Shown: piece after piece, positions 1 through 7,392 of the stretch | How positions within the stretch are numbered: the stretch's first letter is position 1 | Layout of the letters: every line of letters starts with the position of its first letter | Assembly: GCA_023818375.1 (NCBI GenBank) | Contig: JAMWCC010000071.1 | Coordinates: forward strand, 1-32,186 | Direction of reading: 5' to 3' | DNA length: 32,186 nt | From: Candidatus Omnitrophota bacterium | GTDB taxonomy: Bacteria > Ratteibacteria > UBA8468 > B48-G9 > DTJG01 | Position numbers and translations under genes: made by a program | Notes under the pieces: generated by a model | Database searches by the model: none | Told to the model about the DNA's origin: nothing | The model's input: the letters and a program-made list of their open reading frames with translations, nothing else

Positions 1-507
1 ATACTTGCTTTTCTCTGTCTGTTTTTCGGGCTTTACAACAAATTACCCCTTGCAATGATTGATTCCACAGTATTTTTTTCAGGCAGATACCAAGATTTTT
101 CAAAGCATGCCCTTGACCTTTTGAATACTGCCTCTGGTATTACGGTTGCCTGCTTGATTTTCGCATTTTTACTTCACAGATATGGCTGGCTAAAGGCAGG
201 TAAAAAGGCATATCTTGCTTCTGAGATTGTACATAATCTAGTGATTATAAGAGATATTTACCGTCTTGCTGAAAGAAAGATTTTTGATGTGTATGAGCAA
301 GGTATGAAAATTGTAAATACTCTGTCCCTTGCTCTTTATCATGGTTTTGACAGATCTTCTGACTGGTTATATGAAAGGGCAGTGGTTGACTCTGGAAAAA
401 AGGCAATAAATTCGATGAGGGTAGTTCACAAAGGCAATGCCACTCAATATGTAGCCTGGATTTTTGCTGGGGCAGTCATTGTGACAATTTTTGTATTGAT
501 TTTTTAG
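1..507 (+). CDS. Proton-translocating antiporter-like subunit (NuoL/HyfB type), C-terminal part
   Basis: The reading frame is open from base 1, so this is the 3' end of a gene that begins upstream of the window. What remains is the C-terminal membrane region of a NuoL-type antiporter subunit. It has a hydrophobic helix around the sequence ITVACLIFAFLLHRYGWL, an amphipathic stretch containing HGFDRSSDWLYERAV, and a final hydrophobic helix ending at the stop. NuoL and HyfB proteins have this FDxxxDWxYE-like region before their last helix. The gene ends in TAG, a rare stop here, and the SD of the next gene (AGGAGAAGG) starts directly after it. It belongs to the membrane arm of the hydrogenase complex and probably moves protons or sodium ions. 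Assignment to the L-type rather than the M or N type rests only on this C-terminal region. Confidence 0.75.
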   Translation: MLAFLCLFFGLYNKLPLAMIDSTVFFSGRYQDFSKHALDLLNTASGITVACLIFAFLLHRYGWLKAGKKAYLASEIVHNLVIIRDIYRLAERKIFDVYEQGMKIVNTLSLALYHGFDRSSDWLYERAVVDSGKKAINSMRVVHKGNATQYVAWIFAGAVIVTIFVLIF

Positions 508-516
508 GAGAAGGAC

Positions 517-1995
517 ATGTTTTTATTTATTTTCATAGGTATGCCACTTGCGATTGCGGGAATTCTGCCTGTAATCAGCAGGATTTCCAGGAAATTTCTT
601 CCTGATTTTCTTGCTAATCTTTGTTTTGTAATCCTGCTAGCGGCGAGTATCTCAATTTATAATCTCTGGCCCGGGGCAGGAAGGTTTTCACATAACCTTG
701 GCTGGTTCGGTACAGATCTTAACATATCTCTAGTACTTGATGGTTTCAGTCTCTTGATGATTTTCACTGTTTGTATTGTTTCTCTTGCAGTGGGACTTTT
801 TTCGATAGATTATATCGAGCGCTACGGTTGGCGGTCGGCATATTATTCTATTTTGCTTGTACTTGTTGCTTCAATAAATGGAATTATTCTTACTTCTGAC
901 CTTTTTACCATGTATGTTTTCATAGAGGCTGCTGGGCTTGTTTGCTATGGTTTGGTTGCTTTTGGAAGAACGAGATTTGCAATTGAAGGTGCCATAAAAT
1001 ACCTTATCATTTCAGCGATTGCGTCTGTTTTTATTCTTCTTGGTATCGCTCTAATTTTTGTTAGGACTGGAAGCACAGATCTTAGGGTAATCGCTGCTTA
1101 TCCAGTAGCTGCATCAAAGGTCAATATAATTTTGTTCCTTGTTGGTTTTGGGGTGAAATGTGCGCTTGTTCCTTTTCACTTTTGGATGCCTGATGCATAT
1201 ACAGCTGCACCAGCTGTATTACCAGCAATGAGTTCCGGTATCTTCGTGAAGGCAGCGGGAGTTTACGCGTTGTGCAGGATTTTCTTTAATACATATGGTG
1301 TTAATCAGGCTGTTTTATCTGTCATGATATATCTTGGAATAGTTTCAATCCTCGTTGGTGCATTTCTTGCCCTGGGACAAACAAGACTGCGGAGAATGCT
1401 TGCTTATTCTTCCATAAGCCAGATGGGCTATATTGTACTTGGTCTGGGTATAGGTACACCGCTGGGGATTATTGGTGCTCTTCTTCATTTGTTTTTCCAT
1501 TCAGCTTTTAAGTCCCTTTTGTTTTTAAATGCAGGTGCAGTTGAATATGCTACAGGGACTGATGAAAGTAAAGAACTTGGTGGTCTTGGTGGAAGGATGC
1601 CATTTACGTCCACTACAAATATTATTGGTATTCTTTCAGCAGCCGGGGTGCCGCCGCTGAATGGCTTCTGGAGTAAATTAATTATTGTTATCGCTTTGTG
1701 GCAGGCAAAGATGTTTTTGTATGCTTTCATAGCAATATTTGCAAGTGTTCTTACTTTATGGTATTTACTCTTAATCCAAAGAAGGATATTTTTTGGAAAA
1801 TTAAACAAGTTGTTGGCAGAAGTTTATGAAGTTCCTTTTTGGATGAATTTATCAATGGTTGGATTGGCTCTGGTATGTGTATGGACGGGTGTTTCATTTG
1901 CATCTTTTATTTGCACTTGGCTACTCCCTGCTTCTGGTGTCTTGATTGATGGTGTTAAGGGGCAACTATTTATAATTGGGAGTCAATTCTTATGA
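517..1995 (+). CDS. Proton-conducting membrane subunit of hydrogenase (NuoM/NuoN/MrpD-like)
   Basis: A 492-residue polytopic membrane protein of the antiporter-like family shared by complex I, group 4 hydrogenases and Mrp antiporters. It keeps the two charged residues that define the channel: a glutamate at about residue 137 (TMYVFIEAAGLVCYG) and a lysine at about residue 214 (GVKCALVPFHFWMPDAY). The second half has the HLFFHSAFKSLLFLNAG motif with another buried lysine. The length is normal for NuoM/NuoN. The ATG follows AGGAGAAGGAC. The stop overlaps the next start as ATGA, so the two are probably translationally coupled. In the complex it should couple H2 chemistry at the peripheral arm to ion translocation. 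Whether it sits at the M, N or HyfB/D position cannot be decided from sequence alone. Confidence 0.9.
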   Translation: MFLFIFIGMPLAIAGILPVISRISRKFLPDFLANLCFVILLAASISIYNLWPGAGRFSHNLGWFGTDLNISLVLDGFSLLMIFTVCIVSLAVGLFSIDYIERYGWRSAYYSILLVLVASINGIILTSDLFTMYVFIEAAGLVCYGLVAFGRTRFAIEGAIKYLIISAIASVFILLGIALIFVRTGSTDLRVIAAYPVAASKVNIILFLVGFGVKCALVPFHFWMPDAYTAAPAVLPAMSSGIFVKAAGVYALCRIFFNTYGVNQAVLSVMIYLGIVSILVGAFLALGQTRLRRMLAYSSISQMGYIVLGLGIGTPLGIIGALLHLFFHSAFKSLLFLNAGAVEYATGTDESKELGGLGGRMPFTSTTNIIGILSAAGVPPLNGFWSKLIIVIALWQAKMFLYAFIAIFASVLTLWYLLLIQRRIFFGKLNKLLAEVYEVPFWMNLSMVGLALVCVWTGVSFASFICTWLLPASGVLIDGVKGQLFIIGSQFL

Positions 1996-2468
1996 CCAGT
2001 TTACTGATAGGGGCAGTATTGGTTTTTGCTTGTTTGGCTGTTTTTCTGAAAGACATGCTTAAAGCAGTATTGTGTCTATTAATCTCAAGTATATTTTTAG
2101 CAATTATCTTTTTCAGGCTGAATGCTCCTTTTGCGGGAGTTTTTGAAATTTCTGTCGTTGCTGGTTTGATTATGGTTCTTTTCATTATTACGATTTCTAT
2201 TGTCGGTCCACAAGATACAGTTTCTGAACCAACTGTTCCTATAGCAATTTTCCTTGTATTATTCATGATTTTTTCCTATCTAGTAAATGATGGTATCGTC
2301 CATTTGCTAACATCCGAAAAATTTTTAGCAAATTCCAAAGACTATAAAAGATTTGGTGAGGCATTGTGGTTAGGAAGGACTTTTGATATCGTCGGTCAGA
2401 TAAGTGTAATTTTTGCAGGTGTTTTTGTTGTTTTGTTGGTTGCCGGAAGGAGAAGGAATGGTAAATAA
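1992..2468 (+). CDS. NuoJ-like membrane subunit of hydrogenase
   Basis: A 158-residue protein with several hydrophobic helices that resembles NuoJ/MbhD-E, the subunit carrying the pi-bulge helix in complex I. The early helices are followed by a conserved-looking block (SVVAGLIMVLFIITISIVG) that matches the NuoJ TM3 region in position and character. A polar loop and a last helix ending in an Arg-rich tail (AGRRRNGK) follow. It starts inside the stop of the upstream antiporter subunit and overlaps the start of the NuoK-like gene, which is the usual J-K gene order. Its role is inferred from complex I: part of the proton path linking the interior cavity to the antiporter subunits. Confidence 0.85.
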   Translation: MTSLLIGAVLVFACLAVFLKDMLKAVLCLLISSIFLAIIFFRLNAPFAGVFEISVVAGLIMVLFIITISIVGPQDTVSEPTVPIAIFLVLFMIFSYLVNDGIVHLLTSEKFLANSKDYKRFGEALWLGRTFDIVGQISVIFAGVFVVLLVAGRRRNGK

Positions 2469-2775
2469 CAATTTAACGGATTGCTGGTTGCTTATGCATG
2501 GGGCTGCGGCACTTTTATTTATTGGTTTTTATTGTATCTTTGCGAGACGAAATATGATACGCCTTTTGATAGGGCTGGAAATTATATCAAAGGGAATATG
2601 CCTTCTTATAATTTGTGGTAGTTTTCCATCAGGAATACTTGTTGCTCAGGCACTTGTTATAACCATAATAGTTATTGAGGTTTGCTTGATGGCTGTTGGT
2701 CTTGCTTTGGTCATCAAAGCTTATAAGCAGGCTGGTAGTATTGATATTAGAAAATTTGCTAATCTGAAAGGTTGA
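2458..2775 (+). CDS. NuoK-like membrane subunit of hydrogenase
   Basis: A 105-residue, three-helix protein. I chose the ATG at 2458 because it follows GGAAGGAGAAGG and gives the normal NuoK length; an earlier in-frame start at 2413 would only add residues lying inside the nuoJ-like gene. Two buried glutamates essential in NuoK are present: E41 (LLIGLEIISKG) and E74 (IVIEVCLMAVGLAL), equivalent to E36 and E72 of the E. coli protein. It overlaps the end of the upstream gene by 11 bases. In complex I and in MBH-type hydrogenases (MbhG) this subunit forms part of the central proton relay, so the enzyme here should be ion-pumping. Confidence 0.9.
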   Translation: MVNNNLTDCWLLMHGAAALLFIGFYCIFARRNMIRLLIGLEIISKGICLLIICGSFPSGILVAQALVITIIVIEVCLMAVGLALVIKAYKQAGSIDIRKFANLKG

Positions 2776-2779
2776 CAAA

Positions 2780-3157
2780 ATGAGCAAAATAGATATATTA
2801 ATTTCACCACCTATTGCATTTTTGATAATGAGCCTTTTTTTTAGCGTTTTGTATATCTTAGCAGGAAAATTTGCTTTAACTACAAAAAGAAGCAAGGAGA
2901 AGGTTTCGACATATGCTTGTGGTGAAAACATCCCTGGTTTTAAATTTCAATTTGGTTATAATTTGTTTTTCGTTTTTGCATTGTTCTTTACCATTATGCA
3001 TGTTGCAGCACTTATTTTTGCGACTTTGCCATCGGGTTTACCTTTGGTGTATTTTGGTATTTTTTATCTTTTCGCAATTTTTCTTTCAGTAATCAGTATG
3101 CTTTCTTACATTGAATCAGATTATGTAATTTCTGAAAGTGAGGAAGAAAGTGATTGA
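2780..3157 (+). CDS. NuoA-like membrane subunit associated with a [NiFe]-hydrogenase
   Basis: A 125-residue, three-helix protein with the NuoA layout: an N-terminal helix, then a loop with the cysteine motif YACGENIPG, then the block FGYNLFFVFALFFTIMHVA and a third helix, ending in an acidic tail (SESEEESD). NuoA proteins have Y-x-C/S-G, then Fxxx-F-Y and the acidic FDVE motif. Here the last motif reads MHVA, so both conserved acids are gone. The gene sits between the K-like and B-like genes with gaps of only a few bases. MBH and E. coli Hyf hydrogenases lack a recognised NuoA, so its presence beside a Ni-binding large subunit is unusual. The family call is fairly secure; the function of the altered loop is unknown. 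Confidence 0.8.
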   Translation: MSKIDILISPPIAFLIMSLFFSVLYILAGKFALTTKRSKEKVSTYACGENIPGFKFQFGYNLFFVFALFFTIMHVAALIFATLPSGLPLVYFGIFYLFAIFLSVISMLSYIESDYVISESEEESD

Positions 3158-3581
3158 GAGGTTGATAAAGTGGTCGAGGCTAAAGTCTCCGTGGATACTT
3201 CATTTAAACACTGGTGCATGTAATGCCTGTGATATTGAAATTGTGGATGCCCTTACACCAAGATTTGATGTTGAAAGATTCGGAATTTTGCTGAAGGCAT
3301 CTCCAAGACATGCGGACGTGATAGTATGTACCGGTCCTGTGACAAGGCAGATGAAGGACAGGATTATCAGGATTTATGAGCAAACTCCAGATCCCAAGTT
3401 TGTCATTGCTGTTGGAGCCTGTGCCATGTCTGGTTGTGTATACAGAGGTGCATACAATGTTATTGGAGGGGTGGACCAGGTTATTCCTGTTGATATATAT
3501 GTTCCTGGATGCCCACCAAGGCCAGATGCAATTATCGACGGCGTAGTAAAATTATTACAAAAGCTGGAGAGTTCTAAATGA
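3150..3581 (+). CDS. [NiFe]-hydrogenase small subunit (NuoB/HycG-like)
   Basis: A 143-residue iron-sulfur subunit that carries the proximal [4Fe-4S] cluster and passes electrons to or from the Ni-Fe site. The cluster ligands are visible as C24 and C27 (GACNACDIE), C91 (GACAMSGC) and C121 (PGCPPRP). The CxxC arrangement of the first pair is typical of hydrogenases; NuoB of complex I has adjacent cysteines instead. I prefer the GTG at 3150, which follows AGGAAG at suitable spacing and overlaps the stop of the NuoA-like gene by eight bases. An upstream GTG at 3138 has no SD and would add four residues. The next gene starts in its stop codon (ATGA). Confidence 0.92.
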   Translation: MIERLIKWSRLKSPWILHLNTGACNACDIEIVDALTPRFDVERFGILLKASPRHADVIVCTGPVTRQMKDRIIRIYEQTPDPKFVIAVGACAMSGCVYRGAYNVIGGVDQVIPVDIYVPGCPPRPDAIIDGVVKLLQKLESSK

Positions 3582-4051
3582 ACCAGGCAGAAATTTTTGA
3601 AAAAATTAGAACAAACCTATCTGCACAAATAACTGATATTTCTATGCCATCTCCAAGAAGGATCTTTGTTTCTGTTGCTCCAGAAAAACTTATTGAAACA
3701 TTGAAAATATTGAAAGATGATTTTGGTTTCTACCATCTTTCAACGATATCAGGTCTTGACAAAATAACAGGCTTTGAAGTTCTTTACCATCTTGCAAATT
3801 CGTTTGTCAGTTTGACCGTGAGGGTTCAAATCGACAGAGCTAAGCCTGAGATAATCTCGATATGTGAAGTTATCCCGGGTGCAATTCTTTACGAACGCGA
3901 AATTCAGGATATGTTTGGTATAAAAGTTATAAATATTCCTGATTCGAGACCGCTTGTTTTACCAGATGACTGGCCAGAGGGTGAATATCCATTGAGAAAG
4001 GACTGGAATTATCAACCGCCAGCAGAAACAATTCCAGGGGAAGAACAATGA
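3578..4051 (+). CDS. NuoC-like 30 kDa subunit of hydrogenase
   Basis: A 157-residue soluble protein related to NuoC and to the N-terminal part of HycE/HyfG. The family signature appears in the second half: YEREIQDMFGI followed by PLVLPDDWPEGEYPLRKDW. In E. coli hydrogenases 3 and 4 this domain is fused to the large subunit; here it is a separate gene, as in many complex I and MBH operons. It overlaps the small-subunit gene upstream and the large-subunit gene downstream by four bases each. It has no cofactor-binding motif and is structural in known complexes, packing against the small and large subunits. Confidence 0.92.
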   Translation: MNQAEIFEKIRTNLSAQITDISMPSPRRIFVSVAPEKLIETLKILKDDFGFYHLSTISGLDKITGFEVLYHLANSFVSLTVRVQIDRAKPEIISICEVIPGAILYEREIQDMFGIKVINIPDSRPLVLPDDWPEGEYPLRKDWNYQPPAETIPGEEQ

Positions 4052-5247
4052 AAAAAATAAAAATTCCAATAGGACCGCAACATCCTGCGTTGAAAGAACC
4101 CATTAGTTTAAGGATAACGGTTGAGGGTGAAGTGATAAAAGATGCAGATGTCAGACTTGGTTATAATCATCGTGGAATAGAAAAACTTGCAGAAAGCAGA
4201 ACGTATGTTCAAAATATCTATCTAATGGAAAGAATCTGTGGGATTTGTTCACATTCACATACAACCTGTTTTGTCCAGGGGGTTGAATCGCTTTGTGGAC
4301 TTGAGGTTCCTAAAAGAGGTTTATTTATAAGGATGCTTGTTTGTGAGCTTGAAAGAATCCATAGCCATTATCTCTGGTTGGGTGTTGCTGCTCATGAGGC
4401 AGGATTTGATTCGCTGTTCATGTACACATGGCGCGACAGGGAAGTGGTAATGGATCTTCTGGAAATTATTTCAGGCAACAGGGTTCATTATGCAATAAAT
4501 ACAATTGGCGGGGTCAGGAGAGATTTAAGTGAGGTACAGAAAGAAAAAATTCTTGAGGGAATACAATTTTTGAAAAAGAGAATGGAGTATTACACCAATC
4601 TTGGTACTACAGAACCATCATTTGTTGCAAGGGTTTCGGGTGTTGGTATTCTTCCAAAGGAAAAGGCAATGTCTCTGTGTGCTGTTGGTCCTACATTGAG
4701 AGCATCCGGCATTGCTTCTGACATAAGAAAAGATGATCCTTATGCTGCCTATGATGAAATACCATTTAGTGTTTGCACAGCTACCAGTTGCGATGTTTTG
4801 GGAAGGGTTGTGGTGAGAATTAAGGAAACAATGGAATCAATAAAAATTGTTGAATACTTGGTAAAAAATCTGCCAAGTGGTGAAATAAAAGTACGGGCAC
4901 CAAGAAAAGTAAAGGAAGGAGAGGCCGTAAGCAGATATGAAGCTCCGCGTGGAGAAAATATTCATTACATAAAAAGCAACGGAACTGATAAGCCTGAAAG
5001 AGTAAAAGTAAGAGCTCCTACGCTTGCAAATTATCCTGCAACAATAGAGATGTTGAAAAGCGGATTCATTGCAGATATTCCCTTAATATTTGCAGCTATA
5101 GATCCGTGTATCTGTTGTGCAGAAAGATTTGTTGAGGTGATTGATACCAAAAATGAAAATACACAAGTGTTAACGATGGCAGAAATAAAAAAAAGATATT
5201 CTAAAAGCCAAGGGCTAAAGAAAGGAAGTTCAGTATGGCCATTATGA
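4048..5247 (+). CDS. [NiFe]-hydrogenase large (catalytic) subunit, group 4 (NuoD/HycE-like)
   Basis: A 399-residue catalytic subunit. The L1 motif RICGIC gives C64 and C67 and the L2 motif DPCICCAER gives C354 and C357; these four cysteines hold the Ni-Fe(CN)2CO centre. Complex I NuoD lacks them, so this enzyme should make or use H2. Other family landmarks are GPQHPALKEP near the N-terminus, LGYNHRGIEK, ELERIHSHYLWLG and GNRVHYAINTIGGVRRD. After the L2 motif there are 39 more residues, like the HycE extension that is cut off after the arginine of DPCxxCxxR once nickel is inserted. The HycI-like protease gene three genes downstream fits this. Direction and electron partner (probably ferredoxin) are inferred. 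Confidence 0.95.
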   Translation: MKKIKIPIGPQHPALKEPISLRITVEGEVIKDADVRLGYNHRGIEKLAESRTYVQNIYLMERICGICSHSHTTCFVQGVESLCGLEVPKRGLFIRMLVCELERIHSHYLWLGVAAHEAGFDSLFMYTWRDREVVMDLLEIISGNRVHYAINTIGGVRRDLSEVQKEKILEGIQFLKKRMEYYTNLGTTEPSFVARVSGVGILPKEKAMSLCAVGPTLRASGIASDIRKDDPYAAYDEIPFSVCTATSCDVLGRVVVRIKETMESIKIVEYLVKNLPSGEIKVRAPRKVKEGEAVSRYEAPRGENIHYIKSNGTDKPERVKVRAPTLANYPATIEMLKSGFIADIPLIFAAIDPCICCAERFVEVIDTKNENTQVLTMAEIKKRYSKSQGLKKGSSVWPL

Positions 5248-6206
5248 AAGCATTGGTTTATCTTTTTGTCTATCCTGGGCTTTTGTTTCTTTTTGTTTAT
5301 TCAACATTCTGTGAATGGTTTGATAGAAAACTATACGCAAGACTCCAAAACAGAGTTGGTCCTGCTTATACAGGAAGAGCAGGAATTCTTCAGCCGATTG
5401 CAGACTTTTTAAAATTGCTTTTTAAAGAAGATATAATTCCAGAAAATGCAGACAGGATAATATTTTCAATTTTGCCAGTGATTGGAGTTGCAACCGTTGC
5501 TACTGCTGGTCTTTATCTTCCATTGTGGAATTACGATGTATCCAGAACTACGTTCAACTCATTTCAGGGAGACATTATTGTTGTTCTTTATCTTTTATGT
5601 TTATCCACCGTCATACTTTTTCTTTCTGGCTGGCACTCAACAAATTTTTTCTCAACCATTGGAGGCGTGAGAGTCTTAACAATGCTTTTTGGCTATGAGG
5701 TTCCATTGTTCCTTTCAGTTTTAAGTCCTGCAATTGTGGCTGATTCATGGCGACTTGCCGAAGTAGCGAATTTTTACCAGGATTTTCCGTTTCTTTTGTT
5801 TTTTCAAATTATAGGACTTTTTGTTGCACTGATTTCATTACAGGCAAAACTTGAAAGAACGCCATTTGATATTCCACACGCGGAAACTGAGATTGTTGGT
5901 GGTACTTTTACCGAATTCTCAGGGAAAAAACTTGCTTTTTTTAGGTTAATGACTGATATTGAAATGGTAGTTGGAAGCGGTTTGATAGCAACGGTTTTTA
6001 TGGCAGGCTTTGCCGGCGGTCTTATGGGTTCACTTGCAAGGTTTGTTTTAAAAACCTTGATAGTTATTGCAATTCTTTCAATCATTCGGGCGACTTTTTC
6101 CCGGATTAGGGTTGATCAGATGGTTGTTTTTTCGTGGAAATACCTGACGCCGCTTGCAATTTTACAGTTGTTGGTAAGCATAATAATTAAAGGGGTTATA
6201 AAATGA
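5235..6206 (+). CDS. NuoH-like membrane subunit of hydrogenase (HyfC/HycD/MbhM type)
   Basis: A 323-residue membrane protein that anchors the catalytic arm. Family motifs are present: RLQNRVGPAYTGRAGILQP in the first cytoplasmic loop, followed by LADxxKLL-like residues (IADFLKLLFKED), and FDIPHAETEIVGG in a later acidic loop that corresponds to the quinone or ion-channel entry region of NuoH. The start at 5235 follows AGGAAG with eight bases of spacing and overlaps the large-subunit gene by 13 bases. The stop overlaps the next start (ATGA). The length is normal. Its role in coupling redox chemistry to ion movement is inferred from complex I and MBH structures. Confidence 0.92.
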   Translation: MAIMKALVYLFVYPGLLFLFVYSTFCEWFDRKLYARLQNRVGPAYTGRAGILQPIADFLKLLFKEDIIPENADRIIFSILPVIGVATVATAGLYLPLWNYDVSRTTFNSFQGDIIVVLYLLCLSTVILFLSGWHSTNFFSTIGGVRVLTMLFGYEVPLFLSVLSPAIVADSWRLAEVANFYQDFPFLLFFQIIGLFVALISLQAKLERTPFDIPHAETEIVGGTFTEFSGKKLAFFRLMTDIEMVVGSGLIATVFMAGFAGGLMGSLARFVLKTLIVIAILSIIRATFSRIRVDQMVVFSWKYLTPLAILQLLVSIIIKGVIK

Positions 6207-6604
6207 AATTAAGACCTGGTGCATTTATACCTGAACTGCTTAAGCATTTGTTTAAAAAGCCAGCAACTGTAATGTACCCTTTTGAGAAGCTCAATATACC
6301 AAAGGATTTCAGGGGTACTCCTGTACTAAAGCCAGAGTTATGTATAGTTTGTAGGGCTTGTGTAAGGGATTGTCCTGCATTTGCAATTGAGATAGAAACA
6401 CTTTCTGAAGAAGAGAAAAAATACAAAATGACAATTCACAATGATAGATGTATTCACTGTGCACAGTGTGTAGAATCTTGCCCAACCAAGGCGCTTTTTA
6501 TGGACGATGGTTATGAGCTTTCAACTGATAGCAGGCGAAAGCTTAAAATTGCATATGTGTATTCAAGACCTAAAAAGACCGCACAGCAGTCCAGTGAAAA
6601 ATAA
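6203..6604 (+). CDS. NuoI-like 2x[4Fe-4S] ferredoxin subunit of hydrogenase (HycF/HyfH/MbhN type)
   Basis: A 133-residue electron-transfer subunit with two complete CxxCxxCxxxC motifs: C47, C50, C53, C57 (CIVCRACVRDC) and C83, C86, C89, C93 (CIHCAQCVESC). The N-terminus (KLRPGAFIPELLKHLFKKPATVMYPFE) is the amphipathic membrane-associated segment typical of NuoI/HyfH. It ends the block of structural genes. No NuoE, NuoF or NuoG-like gene lies in the window downstream, so electrons probably come from a soluble ferredoxin, or from a partner encoded elsewhere or upstream. The start lies in the stop codon of the NuoH-like gene. Confidence 0.93.
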   Translation: MKLRPGAFIPELLKHLFKKPATVMYPFEKLNIPKDFRGTPVLKPELCIVCRACVRDCPAFAIEIETLSEEEKKYKMTIHNDRCIHCAQCVESCPTKALFMDDGYELSTDSRRKLKIAYVYSRPKKTAQQSSEK

Positions 6605-6619
6605 AAGAGATTTGTTTTA

Positions 6620-7114
6620 ATGAGCTTTTGGAAAAAGGAAATTTACAATAGAGTTAAAAATTTTAAAAAGCTTGTTATCTTATGCGTAGGCAATCCAGAG
6701 GCATCTGATGATGGTGTCGGTGTAGAAATTGGAAAAAGGCTGCTAGAAAATCTGTTTGATAGCCCTGATGTTTTCATCTTTAATTGTTATACTGCGGCAG
6801 AAAATTTTACTTCACCGGTAAAAAAAATAATGCCCAGCCACATCTTGATCATAGATTCATGTGTAGCTGGTAAGGTGCCAGGTACAGTTTCAGTTTTTTG
6901 TCCGGATGATTTAAAAGAAGAAGATATTTCGTCTCATAGGATACCAGTACAATTATTATCAAGATACCTTAAGAATGAGACTGGAGCAGATGTTATAATT
7001 ATTGGGATAGAGCCCGAGATTCTTGGTAAAGGACGACATTTAAGTGGTTCTGTTAAGAACGCGGCTGATGAGATTGTCGAGTTTTTGTTGAAAATTTTTA
7101 GAAAGAACTGGTGA
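6620..7114 (+). CDS. hycI: Hydrogenase maturation protease (HycI/HyaD family)
   Basis: A 164-residue endopeptidase of the M52 family that removes the C-terminal extension of the large subunit after nickel insertion. The nickel-sensing residues are visible in GNPEASDDGVGVEIG near the N-terminus and in the IIDSC strand that follows, and a later SSHRIPVQLL block matches the HycI-type SSHxxPL motif. The length fits the family (about 150-165). The gene lies 15 bases after the ferredoxin subunit and before hypA. The large subunit keeps a 39-residue tail beyond its L2 motif, so substrate and protease are encoded together. The SD is weak. The HycI subtype is inferred from the group 4 context. Confidence 0.88.
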   Translation: MSFWKKEIYNRVKNFKKLVILCVGNPEASDDGVGVEIGKRLLENLFDSPDVFIFNCYTAAENFTSPVKKIMPSHILIIDSCVAGKVPGTVSVFCPDDLKEEDISSHRIPVQLLSRYLKNETGADVIIIGIEPEILGKGRHLSGSVKNAADEIVEFLLKIFRKNW

Positions 7115-7124
7115 TGGTGATATA

Positions 7125-7385
7125 ATGCAAGAGTTAAGTATGATTGAAAGCCTAAGAATTTTGCTTAAAAATGTTTGCGAAAGGGAAAACGCCAAGAAAG
7201 TTATCTCGATCGAAATGACAGTTCATCCTTACAGCTGTCTTGATGAAGATAATTTGAATTTCATGTATCTATCAATTCTTGGAGACGATCCAATTTTGAA
7301 GGATGCCAAAATTAAGATTAAGAGAAGTGAAAAAGTACAACAGAGACAATTTATAGTTAACAATATTGAAATTGAGGTTGATTGA
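7125..7385 (+). CDS. hypA: Truncated HypA-like protein lacking the zinc ribbon and His2
   Basis: An 86-residue protein that aligns with the N-terminal and extreme C-terminal parts of HypA, the nickel metallochaperone for hydrogenase. It has the M-x-E-L-S-M start, the VxxIxxxVxxxSCLxxxxLxF pattern and a final strand ending in IEIEVD. Normal HypA is about 113 residues and carries two CxxC motifs forming a zinc ribbon before that final strand; here the stretch is missing and only RSEKVQQRQF remains. The second residue is Gln (CAA) instead of the nickel-binding His. A stop codon (TAA) just upstream in frame excludes a longer start. The frame is clean, so this is a shortened but apparently intact gene. 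It may act as a HypB partner or be functionally degenerate. Confidence 0.78.
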   Translation: MQELSMIESLRILLKNVCERENAKKVISIEMTVHPYSCLDEDNLNFMYLSILGDDPILKDAKIKIKRSEKVQQRQFIVNNIEIEVD

Positions 7386-7392
7386 AAAAACC

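Noticed and set aside
7366-7392. Longer HypB starting at TTG codons inside hypA
   Set aside because: There is no SD at usable spacing, and the ATG at 7393 gives the usual HypB N-terminus.
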